Positions 31,501 through 45,110 of a stretch of DNA of 64,000 bases are shown piece after piece. Every line of letters starts with the position of its first letter. Position 1 is the first letter of the stretch. Origin of the DNA: Taudactylus pleione (lineage: Eukaryota; Chordata; Amphibia; Anura; Myobatrachidae); the NCBI GenBank assembly GCA_031769625.1, contig JAUIMM010001251.1:186001-250000 (forward strand). The letters are read 5' to 3'. The position numbers and the translations under genes were made by a program. The notes under the pieces were generated by a model. The model did not search any database, was not told where the DNA came from, and was given only the letters and a program-made list of their open reading frames with translations.

Positions 31501-34500
31501 ATGTGCGTGTGTGTGGGGGATCTAGTAATGTGTGTGTGTGGGATCTAGTAATGTGTGTGTGTGTAGGGGATCTAGTAATGTGTGTGTGGGATCTAGTAGT
31601 GTGTGTGTGTGGGATCTAGTAGTGTGTGTGTGTGCGATCTAGTAGTGTGTGTGTGTGCGATCTAGTAGTGTGTGTGTGTGGGATCTAGTAGTGTGTGTGT
31701 GATCTAGTAGTGTGTGTGTGTGGGATCTAGTAGTGTGAGTGTGTGATCTAGTAGTGTGTGTGTTTGTGTGTAGGGGATCTAGTAGTGTGTGTAGGGGATC
31801 TAGTAGTGTGTGTGTGTGGGATCTAGTAGTGTGTGTGTGGGATCTAGTAGTGTGTGTGTGTGTGTGTGTGGGATCTAGTAGTGTGTGTGTGTGGGATCTA
31901 GTAGTGTGTGTGTGTGGGATCTAGTAGTGTGTGTGTGTGGGATCTAGTAGTGTGTGTGTGGGATCTAGTAGTGTGTGTGTGGGATCTAGTAGTGTGTGTG
32001 TGGGATCTAGTAGTGTGTGTGTGGGATCTAGTAGTGTGTGTGTGGGATCTAGTAGTGCGTGTGTGGGATCTAGTAGTGTGTGTGTGGGATCTAGTAGTGT
32101 GTGTGGGATCTAGTAGTGTGTGTGGGATCTAGTAGTGTGTGTGTGTGTGGGATCTAGTAATGTGTGTGTAGGGGATCTAGTAGTGTGTGTGTGTGTGGGT
32201 GGGATCTAGTAGTGTGTGTGTGTGTAGGGGATCTAGTAGTGTGTGTGTGTAGGGGATCTAGTAGTGTGTGTGTGCAGGGGATCTAGTAATGTGAATGTGT
32301 GTGTGTGATCTAGTAATGTGTGTGGGGGGATCTAGTAATGTGTGTGGGGGGAATCTAGTAGTGTGTGTGTGTGGGATCTAGTAGTTTGTGTGTGTGGAGG
32401 GAATCTAGTAATGTGAATGTGTGTGTGTAGGAGATCTAGTTGTGTGTGTGTGTGTGTGTGTGGGGGGATCTAGTAATGTGTGTGGGGGGAATCTAGTAGT
32501 GTGTGTGTGGGATCTAGTAGTTTGTGTGTGTGGGGGATCTAGTAGTGTGTGTGTGGAGGAGATCTAGTTGTGTGTGGGAGATCTAGTAGTGTGTGTAGGG
32601 GATCTAGTAATGTGTGTGTGTGTAGGGGATCTAGTAATGTGTGTGTGTGTGTGTGGAGGAGATCTAGTAGTGTGTGTGTGTGTGTGTGTGTAAGGGATCT
32701 AGTAATGTGTGTGTGTGTGGGATCTAGTAATGTGTGTGTGTGGGATCTAGTAATGTGTGTGTGTGTGATCTAGTAATGTGTGTGTGTGTGTGTGGGATCT
32801 AGTAATGTGTGTGTGTGTGTGTGGGATCTAGTAATGTGTGTGTGGATCTAGTAATGTGTGTGTGTGGGGGATCTAGTAATGTGCGTGTGTGGGGGGGATC
32901 TAGTAATGTGCGTGTGTGGGGGGGATCTAGTAATGTGCGTGTGTGGGGGGGATCTAGTAATGTGCGTGTGTGTGGGGGATCTAGTAATGTGTGTGTGTGG
33001 GATCTAGTAATGTGTGTGTGGGGGGGATCTAGTAATGTGTGTGTGGGGGGGATCTAGTAATGTGTGTGTGTGTGGGGGGATCTAGTAGTGTGTGTAAGGG
33101 ATCTAGTAATGTGTGTGTGTGTGTAGGGGATCTAGTTGTGTGTGTGTGGGGGGGGGATCTAGTTGTGTGTGTGTGTGTGTGGGGATCTAGTTGTGTGTGT
33201 GTGTGTGTGTGGGGATCTAGTAATGTGTGTGTGTGTGTAGGGGATCTAGTAGTGTGTGTGTGTAGGGGATCTAGTAGTGTGTGTGTGCAGGGGATCTAGT
33301 AATGTGAATGTGTGTGTGGGATCTAGTAGTGTGTGTGTGTGGGATCTAGTAGTGTGTGTGTTTGTGTGGGGGATCTAGTAATGTGTGTGTGTAGGGCATC
33401 TAGTTGTGTGTGTGTGGGGGGATCTAGTAATGTGTGTGGGGGGAATCTAGTAGTGTGTGTGTGGGATCTAGTAGTTTGTGTGTGTGGGGGATCTAGTAAT
33501 GTGTGTGTGTGTAGGAGATCTAGTAGTGTGTGTGGGGGATCTAGTAATGTGTGTGTGTGTAGGGCATCTAGTTGTGTGTGTGCGGGGGGATCTAGTAATG
33601 TGTGTGTGTGTGTAGGGGATCTAGTAATGTGTGTGTGTGTGTAGGGGATCTAGTAATGTGTGTGTGTAGGGGGATCTAGTAATGTGTGTGTGTGTGATCT
33701 AGTAGTGTGTGTGTGATCTAGTAGTGTGTGTGGGATCTAGTAGTGTGTGTGTGTGTGGGATCTAGTAGTGTGTGTGTGTGGGATCTAGTAGTGTGTGTGT
33801 GTGTGTAGGACATCTATTTGTGTGTGTGTGGGGGGATCTAGTAATGTGTGTGTGTGGGGGGATCTAGTAATGTGTGTGTGTGTGTGGGATCTAGTAGTGT
33901 GTGTGTGGGATCTAGTAGTGTGTGTGGGATCTAGTAGTGTGTGTGGGATCTAGTAGTGTGTGTGTGGGATCTAGTAGTGTGTGTGTGGGATCTAGTAGTG
34001 TGTGTGTGGGATCTAGTAGTGTGTGTGTGGGATCTAGTAGTTTGTGTGTGTGGAGGGGATCTAGTAGTTTGTGTGTGTGGAGGGGATCTAGTAGTTTGTG
34101 TTTGTGTGTGGGATCTAGTAATGTGTGTTTGGAGGAGATCTAGTAGTGTGTGTGGGGGATCTAGTAGTGTGTGTAGGGGATCTAGTAATGTGTGTTTGTA
34201 GGGGATCTAGTAATGTGTGTGTGTGTGTGTTTGTAGGGGATCTAGTAATGTGTGTGTGTGGGATCTAGTAGTGTGTGTGGGATCTAGTAGTGTGTGTGGG
34301 ATCTAGTAGTGTGTGTGTGGGATCTAGTAGTGTGTGTGTGTGTGTAGGGGATCTAGTAATGTGTGTGTGTGTGGAGGAGATCTAGTAGTGTGTGTGTGTG
34401 TGTAAGGGATCTAGTAATGTGTGTGTGTGTGGGATCTAGTAATGTGTGTGTGTGGGATCTAGTAATGTGTGTGTGTGTGATCTAGTAATGTGTGTGTGTG

Positions 34501-35385
34501 TGTGTGGGATCTAGTAATGTGTGTGTGTAAGGGATCTAGTAATGTGTGTGTGTGTGTGGGATCTAGTAATGTGTGTGTGTGTGGGATCTAGTAATGTGTG
34601 TGTGGGATCTAGTAATGTGTGTGTGGGATCTAGTAATGTGTGTGTGTGGGATCTAGTAATGTGTGTGTGTGTGGGATCTAGTAATGTGTGTGTGGAGGAG
34701 ATCTAGTAGTGTGTGTGTGGATCTAGTAATGTGTGTGTGGGGGGGATCTAGTAATGTGCGTGTGTGGGGGGGATCTAGTAATGTGCGTGTGTGTGGGGGA
34801 TCTAGTAATGTGTGTGTGTGTGTGTGGGATCTAGTAATGTGTGTGTGGGGGGGGATCTAGTAATGTGTGTGTGTGTGTGGGGGGATCTAGTAGTGTGTGT
34901 AAGGGATCTAGTAATGTGTGTGTGTGTAGGGGATCTAGTTGTGTGTGTGTGTGGGGGGATCTAGTTGTGTGTGTGTGGGGGGGGATCTAGTAATGTGTGT
35001 GTGTGTGTGTGTGTAGGGGATCTAGTAATGTGTGTTTGTGTAGGGGATCTAGTAATGTGTGTGTAGGGGATCTAGTAATGTGTGTGTGTGTAGGGCATCT
35101 AGTTGTGTGTGTGCGGGGGGATCTAGTAATGTGTGTGTGCGGGGGGATCTAGTAATGTGTGTGTGTAGGGGATCTAGTAATGTGTGTGTGTGTAGGGGAT
35201 CTAGTAATGTGTGTGTGTGTGGGATCTAGTAGTGTGTGTGTGTGTGGGATCTAGTAGTGTGTGTGTGTGGGATCTAGTAGTGTGTGTGTGTGGGATCTAG
35301 TAGTGTGTGTGTGTGGGATCTAGTAGTGTGTGTGTGTGGGATCTAGTAGTGTGTGTGTGGGATCTAGTAGTGTGTGTGTAGGGGA
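31501..35385. repeat. Satellite block 4: TAGTAATG-rich mixture
   Basis: TAGTAATG becomes common, mixed with TAGTAGTG. AATGTGAATGTG, TAGTTTGTG, GGGCATCTAGTTG and TAAGGGATC variants appear and recur in the same order in later blocks. Confidence 0.85.
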
Positions 35386-37560
35386 TCTACTAATGTGTGT
35401 GTAGGGGATCTACTAATGTGTGTGTAGGGGATCTACTAATGTGTGTGTAGGGGATCTAGTCGTGTGTGTAGGGGATCTAGTCGTGTGTGTGTAGGGGATC
35501 TAGTCGTGTGTGTGTAGGGGATCTAGTCGTGTGTGTGTAGGGGATCTAGTCGTGTGTGTGTGTAGGGGATCTAGTCGTGTGTGTGTGTAGGGGATCTAGT
35601 CGTGTGTGTGTGGGATCTAGTAGTGTGTGGGGGATCTAGTAGTGTGTGGGGGATCTAGTAGTGTGTGGGGGATCTAGTAGTGTGTGGGGGATCTAGTAGT
35701 GTGTGGGGGATCTAGTAGTGTGTGTGTGTGGGGGATCTAGTAGTGTGTGGGGGATCTAGTAGTGTGTGTGTGGGGGGGATCTAGTAGTGTGTGGGGGATC
35801 TAGTAGTGTGTGTGTGTGGGGGATCTAGTAGTGTGTGTGTGGGGGGATCTAGGTGTGTGTGTGTGTGTGTGTAGGGGATCTAGTTGTGTGTGTGTGTGTG
35901 TGGGATCTAGTAGTGTGTGTGTGTGGGATCTAGTAGTGTGTGTGTGTGTGTGTGTGATCTAGTAGTGTGTGTGTGTGTGGGATCTAGTAGTGTGTGTGTT
36001 TGTGTGTAGGGGATCTAGTAGTGTGTGTAGGGGATCTAGTAGTGTGTGTAGGGGATCTAGTAGTGTGTGTGTGTGGGATCTAGTAGTGTGTGTGTGGGAT
36101 CTAGTAGTGTGTGTGTGTGTGTGTGGGATCTAGTAGTGTGTGTGTGGGGGATCTAGTAGTGTGTGTGTGTGGGATCTAGTAGTGTGTGTGTGTGGGATCT
36201 AGTAGTGTGTGTGTGTGTGGGATCTAGTAGTGTGTGTGTGTGTGGGATCTAGTAGTGTGTGTGTGTGTGTGGGATCTAGTAGTGTGTGTGTGGGATCTAG
36301 TAGTGTGTGTGTGGGATCTAGTAGTGTGTGTGTGTGGGATCTAGTTGTGTGTGTGTGTGTGGGATCTAGTAGTGTGTGTGTGTGTGTGGGATCTAGTAGT
36401 GAGTGTGTGGGATCTAGTAGTGAGTGTGTGGGATCTAGTAGTGAGTGTGTGGGATCTAGTAGTGAGTGTGTGGGATCTAGTAGTGTGTGTGTGGGATCTA
36501 GTAGTGTGTGTGTGTGGGATTTAGTAGTGTGTGTGGGATCTAGTAGTGTGTGTGTGGATCTACTAATGTGTGTTTGTAGGGGATCTAGTCGTGTGTGTGT
36601 GTGGGATCTAGTAGTGTGTGTGGGGGATCTAGTAGTGTGTGTGTGTGTGTGTAGGGGATCTAGTTGTGTGTGTGTGTGTGTGGGATCTAGTAGTGTGTGT
36701 GTGTGGGATCTAGTAGTGTGTGTGTGTGGGATCTAGTAGTGTGTGTGTGTGTGTGTGTGGGATCTAGTAGTGTGTGTGTGTGTGTGGGATCTAGTAGTGT
36801 GTGTGTTTGTGTGTAGGGGATCTAGTAGTGTGTGTAGGGGATCTAGTAGTGTGTGTAGGGGATCTAGTAGTGTGTGTGTGTGGGATCTAGTAGTGTGTGT
36901 GTGTGTGGGATCTAGTAGTGTGTGTGTGTGTGGGATCTAGTAGTGTGTGTGTGTGTGGGATCTAGTAGTGTGTGTGTGTGTGTGTGGGATCTAGTAGTGT
37001 GTGTGTGTGGGATCTAGTAGTGTGTGTGTGTGGGATCTAGTAGTGTGTGTGGGATCTAGTAGTGTGTGTGTGGGATCTAGTAGTGTGTGTGTGGGATCTA
37101 GTAGTGTGTGTGTGGGATCTAGTAGTGTGTGTGTGTGGGATCTAGTAGTGTGTGTGTGTGTGTGGGATCTAGTAGTGTGTGTGTGTGTGGGATCTAGTAG
37201 TGTGTGTGTTTGTGTGTAGGGGATCTAGTAGTGTGTGTAGGGGATCTAGTAGTGTGTGTAGGGGATCTAGTAGTGTGTGTGTGTGGGATCTAGTAGTGTG
37301 TGTGTGTGTGGGATCTAGTAGTGTGTGTGTGTGTGGGATCTAGTAGTGTGTGTGTGTGTGTGTGTGTGTGGGATCTAGTAGTGTGTGTGTGGGATCTAGT
37401 AGTGTGTGTGTGGGATCTAGTAGTGTGTGTGTGGGATCTAGTAGTGTGTGTGGGATCTAGTAGTGTGTGTGTGTGGGATCTTGTAGTGTGTGTGGGATCT
37501 AGTAGTGTGTGTGTGTGTGGGATCTAGTAATGTGTGTGTGGGATCTAGTAGTGTGTGTGT
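35386..37560. repeat. Satellite block 5: TCGTG run then short units
   Basis: 35455-35610 repeats TAGGGGATCTAGTCGTG. 35615-35720 repeats the very short unit GTAGTGTGTGGGGGATCTA (19 bp). 36400-36480 repeats GTAGTGAGTGTGTGGGATC. Confidence 0.85.
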
Positions 37561-39339
37561 AGGGGATCTAGTAGTGTGTGTGTAGGGGATCTAGTAATGT
37601 GAATGTGTGTGTGTGATCTAGTAATGTGTGTGGGGGGATCTAGTAATGTGTGTGGGGGGAATCTAGTAGTGTGTGTGTGGGATCTAGTAGTTTGTGTGTG
37701 TGGAGGGGATCTAGTAATGTGAATGTGTGTGTGTAGGAGATCTAGTAGTGTGTGTGGGGGATCTAGTAATGTGTGTGTGTGTGTAGGGCATCTAGTTGTG
37801 TGTGTGTGTGTGGGGGGAATCTAGTAGTGTGTGTGTGTGGGATCTAGTAGTTTGTGTGTGTGGGGGATCTAGTAATGTGTGTGTGTAGGAGATCTAGTAG
37901 TGTGTGTGGGGGATCTAGTAATGTGTGTGTGTGTGTGTAGGGCATCTAGTTGTGTGTGTGCGGGGGGATCTAGTAATGTGTGTGTGTTTGTGTAGGGGAT
38001 CTAGTAATGTGTGTGTGTGTAGGGGATCTAGTAATGTGTGTGTGTGTAGGGGGATTTAGTAATGTGTGTGTGTGTGTGGGATCTAGTAGTGTGTGTGTGT
38101 GTGGGATCTAGTAGTGTGTGTGTGTGTGGGATCTAGTAGTGTGTGTGTGTGTGTGGGATCTAGTAGTGTGTGTGTGTGTGTGTGTGTAGGACATCTATTT
38201 GTGTGTGTGTGGGGGATCTAGTAATGTGTGTGTGTGTGTGGGATCTAGTAGTGTGTGTGTGGGATCTAGTAGTTTGTGTGTGTGGAGGGGATCTAGTAGT
38301 TTGTGTTTGTGTGTGGGATCTAGTAATGTGTGTGTGGAGGAGATCTAGTAGTGTGTGTGGGGGATCTAGTAGTGTGTGTAGGGGATCTAGTAATGTGTGT
38401 TTGTAGGGGATCTAGTAATGTGTGTGTGTGTTTGTAGGGGATCTAGTAATGTGTGTGTGTGTAGGGGGATCTAGTAGTGTGTGTGGGATCTAGTAGTGTG
38501 TGTGGGATCTAGTAGTGTGTGTGTGTGGGATCTAGTAGTGTGTGTGTGGAGGAGATCTAGTAGTGTGTGGGGGATCTAGTAGTCTGTGTAGGGGATCTAG
38601 TAATGTGTGTGTGTGTAGGGGATCTAGTAATGTGTGTGTGTGGAGGAGATCTAGTAGTGTGTGTGTGTGTAAGGGATCTAGTAATGTGTGTGTGTGGGAT
38701 CTAGTAATGTGTGTGTGTGTGTGTGTGGGATCTAGTAATGTGTGTGTGTGTGTGTGGGATCTAGTAATGTGTGTGTGTGTGTGATCTAGTAATGTGTGTG
38801 TGTGTGTGGGATCTAGTAATGTGTGTGTGTGTGGAGGAGATCTAGTAGTGTGTGTGTGTGGATCTAGTAATGTGTGTGTGTGTGTGTGTGTGTGGGGATC
38901 TAGTAGTGTGTGTGTGTGTGTGTGTGTGGGGGATCTAGTAATGTGTGTGTGGGGGATCTAGTAATGTGTGTGTGGGGGAGATCTAGTAATGTGTGTGTGG
39001 GGGGGATCTAGTAATGTGTGTGTGTGTGGGGGGGGATCTAGTAGTGTGTGTAAGGGATCTAGTAATGTGTGTGTGTGTAGGGGATCTAGTTGTGTGTGTG
39101 TGGGGGGGATCTAGTTGTGTGTGTGTGTAGGGGATCTAGTAATGTGTGTGTGTAGGGGATCTAGTAATGTGTGTGTGTGTAGGGGATCTAGTAATGTGTG
39201 TGTGTGTGTGTGTAGGGCATCTAGTTGTGTGTGTGCGGGGGGATCTAGTAATGTGTGTGTGTGTGTGTAGGGGATCTAGTAATGTGTGTGTGTGTAGGGG
39301 ATCTAGTAATGTGTGTGTAGGGGATCTAGTAATGTGTGT

Positions 39340-41640
39340 GTAGGGGGATCTAGTAGTGTGTGTGGGATCTAGTAGTGTGTGTGGGATCTAGTAGTGTGTG
39401 GGGGATCTAGTAGTGTGTGGGGGATCTAGTAGTGTGTGTGTGGGGGGATCTAGTAGTGTGTGTGTGTAGGGGATCTAGTTGTGTGTGTGCATGTGTGGGG
39501 GGATCTAGTAATGTGTGTAGGGGATCTAGTAGTGTGTGTGGGATCTAGTAGTGTGTGTGTGGGATCTAGTAGTGTGTGTGTGCGGGGGGATCTAGTAGTG
39601 TGTGTGTAGGGGATCTAGTAGTGTGTGTAGGGGATCTAGCAATGTGTGTGTAGGGGATCTAGTAATGTGTGTGTAGGGGATCTAGTAGTGTGTGTGTGTG
39701 TGTAGGGGATCTAGTAATGTGTGTGTAGGGGATCTAGTAATGTGTGTGTGTAGGGGGATCTAGTAGTGTGTGTGGGATCTAGTAGTGTGTGTGGGATCTA
39801 GTAGTGTGTGGGGGATCTAGTAGTGTGTGGGGGATCTAGTAGTGTGTGTGTGGGGGGGATCTAGTAGTGTGTGTGTGTAGGGGATCTAGTTGTGTGTGTG
39901 CATGTGTGGGGGGATCTAGTAATGTGTGTAGGGGATCTAGTAGTGTGTGTGGGATCTAGTAGTGTGTGTGTGGGATCTAGTAGTGTGTGTGTGCGGGGGG
40001 ATCTAGTAGTGTGTGTGTAGGGGATCTAGTAGTGTGTGTAGGGGATCTAGCAATGTGTGTGTAGGGGATCTAGTAATGTGTGTGTGTAGGGGATCTAGTA
40101 ATGTGTGTGTGTGTGTGTGTGTGATCTAGTAGTGTGTGTGTGTGGGATCTAGTAGTGTGTGTGTGGGATCTAGTAGTGTGTGTGTGTGGGATCTAGTAGT
40201 GTGTGTGTGTGGGATCTAGTAGTGTGTGTGTGTGGGATCTAGTAGTGTGTGTGTGTGGGATCTAGTAGTGTGTGTGTGTGGGATCTAGTAGTGTGTGTGT
40301 GTGGGATCTAGTAGTGTGTGTGTGTGGGATCTAGTAGTGTGTGTGTGTGGGATCTAGTAGTGTGTGTGTGTGGGATCTAGTAGTGTGTGTGTTTGTGTGT
40401 AGGGGATCTAGTAGTGTGTGTAGGGGATCTAGTAGTGTGTGTAGGGGATCTAGTTGTGTGTGTGCGGGGGGATCTAGTAATGTGTGTGTGTGTAGGGGAT
40501 CTAGTAATGTGTGTGTGTAGGGGATCTAGTAATGTGTGTGTAGGGGATCTAGTAATGTGTGTGTAGGGGGATCTAGTAGTGTGTGTGGGATCTAGTAGTG
40601 TGTGTGTGGGATCTAGTAGTGTGTGTGGGATCTAGTAGTGTGTGTGGGATCTAGTAGTGTGTGTGGGATCTAGTAGTGTGTGTGGGATCTAGTAGTGTGT
40701 GTGGGATCTAGTAGTGTGTGTGGGGGGATCTAGTAGTGTGTGTGTGGGGATCTAGTAATGTGTGTAGGGGATCTAGTAGTGTGTGTGTGTAGGGGATCTA
40801 GTAGTGTGTGTGCAGGGGATCTAGTAGTGTGTGTGCAGGGGATCTAGTAGTGTGTGTGCAGGGGATCTAGTAGTGTGTGTGTGTGTGTAGGGGATCTAGT
40901 AGTGTGTGTGTGTGTAGGGGATCTAGTAATGTGTGTGTAGGGGATCTAGTAATGTGTGTGTGTAGGGGGATCTAGTAGTGTGTGTGGGATCTAGTAGTGT
41001 GTGGGGGATCTAGTAGTGTGTGGGGGATCTAGTAGTGTGTGGGGGATCTAGTAGTGTGTGTGTGGGGGGGATCTAGTAGTGTGTGTGTGTAGGGGATCTA
41101 GTTGTGTGTGTGCATGTGTGGGGGGGATCTAGTAATGTGTGTAGGGGATCTAGTAGTGTGTGTGTGGGATCTAGTAGTGTGTGTGTGGGATCTAGTAGTG
41201 TGTGTGTGCGGGGGGATCTAGTAGTGTGTGTGTAGGGGATCTAGTAGTGTGTGTAGGGGATCTAGCAATGTGTGTGTAGGGGATCTAGTAATGTGTGTGT
41301 AGGGGATCTAGTAATGTGTGTGTGTGTGTGTGATCTAGTAGTGTGTGTGTGTGGGATCTAGTAGTGTGTGTGTGGGATCTAGTAGTGTGTGTGTGTGGGA
41401 TCTAGTAGTGTGTGTGTGGGATCTAGTAGTGTGTGTGTGTGGGATCTAGTAGTGTGTGTGTGTGGGATCTAGTAGTGTGTGTGTGTGGGATCTAGTAGTG
41501 TGTGTGTGTGGGATCTAGTAGTGTGTGTGTGTGGGATCTAGTAGTGTGTGTGTGTGGGATCTAGTAGTGTGTGTGTTTGTGTGTAGGGGATCTAGTAGTG
41601 TGTGTAGGGGATCTAGTAGTGTGTGTAGGGGATCTAGTTG
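39340..41640. repeat. Satellite higher-order repeat, three related copies
   Basis: The rare variants TTGTGTGTGTGCATGTGTGG and TAGCAATG mark copies. The first occurs at 39490, 39900 and 41112; the second at 39640, 40051 and 41266. The offsets (410/411 and 1212/1215 bp) agree between the two markers, so whole segments were duplicated. Confidence 0.88.
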
Positions 41641-44019
41641 TGTGTGTGTGTGGGGATCTAGTAATGTGTGTGTGTAGGGGATCTAGTAGTGTGTGTGTAG
41701 GGGATCTAGTAGTGTGTGTGTGTGTGCAGGGGATCTAGTAGTGTGTGTGCAGGGGATCTAGTAGTGTGTGTGTGCAGGGGATCTAGTAGTGTGTGTGTGT
41801 GTGTAGGGGATCTAGTAGTGTGTGTGTGTGTAGGGGATCTAGTAGTGTGTGTGTAGGGGATCTAGTAGTGTGTGTGTGGGGGGATCTAGTAGTGTGTGTG
41901 TGGGGGGATCTAGTAGTGTGTGTGTGGGGGGGATCTAGTAGTGTGTGTGTGTGTGGGATCTAGTAGTGTGTGTGTGGGGGGATCTAGTAGTGTGTGTGTG
42001 GGGGGATCTAGTAGTGTGTGTGTGGGGGGATCTAGTAGTGTGTGTGTGGGGGGATCTAGTAGTGTGTGTGTGGGGGGATCTAGTAGTGTGTGTGTTTGTG
42101 TGTAGGGGATCTAGTAGTGTGTGTGTGGGGGGATCTAGTAGTGTGTGTGTGGGGGGATCTAGTAGTGTGTGTGTGGGGGGATCTAGTAGTGTGTGTGTGT
42201 GTGGGATCTAGTAGTGTGTGTGTGTGTGGGATCTAGTAGTGTGTGTGTGGGGGGATCTAGTAGTGTGTGTGTGTGGGATCTAGTAGTGTGTGTGTGTGGG
42301 ATCTAGTAGTGTGTGTGTGGGATCTAGTAGTGTGTGTGTTTGTGTGTAGGGGATCTAGTAGTGTGTGTAGGGGATCTAGTAGTGTGTGTGTGTGGGATCT
42401 AGTAGTGTGTGTGTGTGGGATCTAGTAGTGTGTGTGTGGGATCTAGTAGTGTGTGTGTGTGGGATCTAGTAGTGTGTGTGTGGGATCTAGTAGTGTGTGT
42501 GGGATCTAGTAGTGTGTGTGTGGGATCTAGTAGTGTGTGTGTGGGATCTAGTAGTGTGTGTGTGGGATCTAGTAGTGTGTGTGTGGGATCTAGTAGTGTG
42601 TGTGTGGGATCTAGTAGTGTGTGTGTGGGATCTAGTAGTGTGTGTGTGGGATCTAGTAGTGTGTGTGGGATCTAGTAGTGTGTGTGGGATCTAGTAGTGT
42701 GTGTGGGGGGATCTAGTAGTGTGTGTGGGGGGATCTAGTAGTGTGTGTGTGGGGATCTAGTAATGTGTGTGTGTAGGGGATCTAGTAGTGTGTGTGTGTG
42801 TAGGGGATCTAGTAGTGTGTGTGTAGGGGATCTAGTAGTGTGTGTGTGTAGGGGATCTAGTAGTGTGTGTGTGGGGGGATCTAGTAGTGTGTGTGTGGGG
42901 GGATCTAGTAGTGTGTGTGTGGGGGGATCTAGTAGTGTGTGTGTGGGATCTAGTAGTGTGTGTGTGTGGGATCTAGTAGTGTGTGTGTGGGGGGATCTAG
43001 TAATGTGTGTGTGGGGGGATCTAGTAATGTGTGTGTGGGGGGATCTAGTAGTGTGTGTGTGTGGGGGATCTAGTAGTGTGTGTGTTTGTGTGTAGGGGAT
43101 CTAGTAGTGTGTGTAGGGGATCTAGTAGTGTGTGTGTGTGTGTGTGTGTGGGATCTAGTAGTGTGTGTGTGGGATCTAGTAGTGTGTGTGTGGGATCTAG
43201 TAGTGTGTGTGTGGGATCTAGTAGTGTGTGTGTGGGATCTAGTAGTGTGTGTGTGGGATCTAGTAGTGTGTGTGGGATCTAGTAGTGTGTGTGGGATCTA
43301 GTAGTGTGTGTGTGGGATCTAGTAGTGTGTGTGTGTGGGATCTAGTAGTGTGTGTGTGGGATCTAGTAGTGTGTGTGTGGGATCTAGTAGTGTGTGTGTG
43401 GGATCTAGTAGTGTGTATGTGGGATCTAGTAGTGTGTGTGGGATCTAGTAGTGTGTGTGGGGGGATCTAGTAGTGTGTGTGTGGGGATCTAGTAATGTGT
43501 GTGTGTAGGGGATCTAGTAGTGTGTGTGTGTGTGTGCAGGGGATCTAGTAGTGTGTGTGTGCAGGGGATCTAGTAGTGTGTGTGTGTGCAGGGGATCTAG
43601 TAGTGTGTGTGTGTGTGTGTAGGGGATCTAGTAGTGTGTGTGTGTAGGGGATCTAGTAGTGTGTGTGTGTGTAGGGGATCTAGTAGTGTGTGTGTGGGGG
43701 GATCTAGTAGTGTGTGTGTGGGGGGATCTAGTAGTGTGTGTGTGTGGGATCTAGTAGTGTGTGTGGGGGGATCTAGTAGTGTGTGGGGGGATCTAGTAAT
43801 GTGTGTGTGGGGGGATCTAGTAATGTGTGTGTGGGGGGATCTAGTAGTGTGTGTGTGTGTGTGTGGGATCTAGTAGTGTGTGTGTGTGGGGGGATCTAGT
43901 AATGTGTGTGTGTGGGATCTAGTAGTTTGTGTGTGTGGGATCTAGTAGTTTGTGTGTGTGGGATCTAGTAGTTTGTGTGTGTGGGATCTAGTAGTTTGTG
44001 TGTGTGGGATCTAGTAGTT

Positions 44020-45110
44020 TGTGTGTGTGGAGAGGATCTAGTAGTTTGTGTGTGTGGAGAGGATCTAGTAGTTTGTGTGTGTGTGTGGGATCTAGTAATG
44101 TGTGTGTGGAGGAGATCTAGTAGTGTGTGTGGGGGATCTAGTAGTGTGTGTAGGGGATCTAGTAATGTGTGTGTGTGTTTGTACTGTAGGGGATCTAGTA
44201 ATGTGTGTGTGTGTAGGGGGATCTAGTAATGTGTGTGTGTGTGTGTGGGATCTAGTAGTGTGTGTGGGATCTAGTAGTGTGTGTGGGATCTAGTAGTGTG
44301 TGTGTGGGATCTAGTAATGTGAATGTGTGTGTGTAGGAGATCTAGTAGTGTGTGTGGGGGATCTAGTAATGTGTGTGTGTGTGTGTGTGTAGGGCATCTA
44401 GTTGTGTGTGTGGGGGGATCTAGTAATGTGTGTGGGGGGAATCTAGTAGTGTGTGTGTGGGATCTAGTAGTTTGTGTGTGTGGGGGATCTAGTAATGTGT
44501 GTGTGTGTAGGAGATCTAGTAGTGTGTGTGGGGGATCTAGTAATGTGTGTGTGTGTGTAGGGCATCTAGTTGTGTGTGTGCGGGGGGATCTAGTAATGTG
44601 TGTGTGTGTGTAGGGGATCTAGTAATGTGTGTGTGTGTGTAGGGGATCTAGTAATGTGTGTGTGTGGGATCTAGTAGTGTGTGTGGGATCTAGTAGTGTG
44701 TGTGTGTGGGATCTAGTAGTGTGTGTGTGGGATCTAGTAGTGTGTGTGTGGGATCTAGTAGTGTGTGTGTGTGGGATCTAGTAGTGTGTGTGTGTGGGAT
44801 CTAGTAGTGTGTGTGTGGGATCTAGTAGTGTGTGTGTAGGGCATCTATTTGTGTGTGTGGGGGGGGATCTAGTAATGTGTGTGTGTGGGATCTAGTAGTG
44901 CGTGTGTGGGATCTAGTAGTTTGTGTGTGTGGAGAGGATCTAGTAGTTTGTGTGTGTGTGTGGGATCTAGTAATGTGTGTGTGGAGGAGATCTAGTAGTG
45001 TGTGTGGGGGATCTAGTAGTGTGTGTAGGGGATCTAGTAATGTGTGTGTGTGTTTGTACTGTAGGGGATCTAGTAATGTGTGTGTGTGTAGGGGGATCTA
45101 GTAGTGTGTG
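44020..45110. repeat. Satellite 875-bp duplication
   Basis: The unique TTTGTACTGTAGGGG variant occurs near 44179 and near 45054, with the same order of neighbouring variants (GGAGAGGATC, GGAGGAGATC, TAGGGGATC) before it. Confidence 0.85.
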
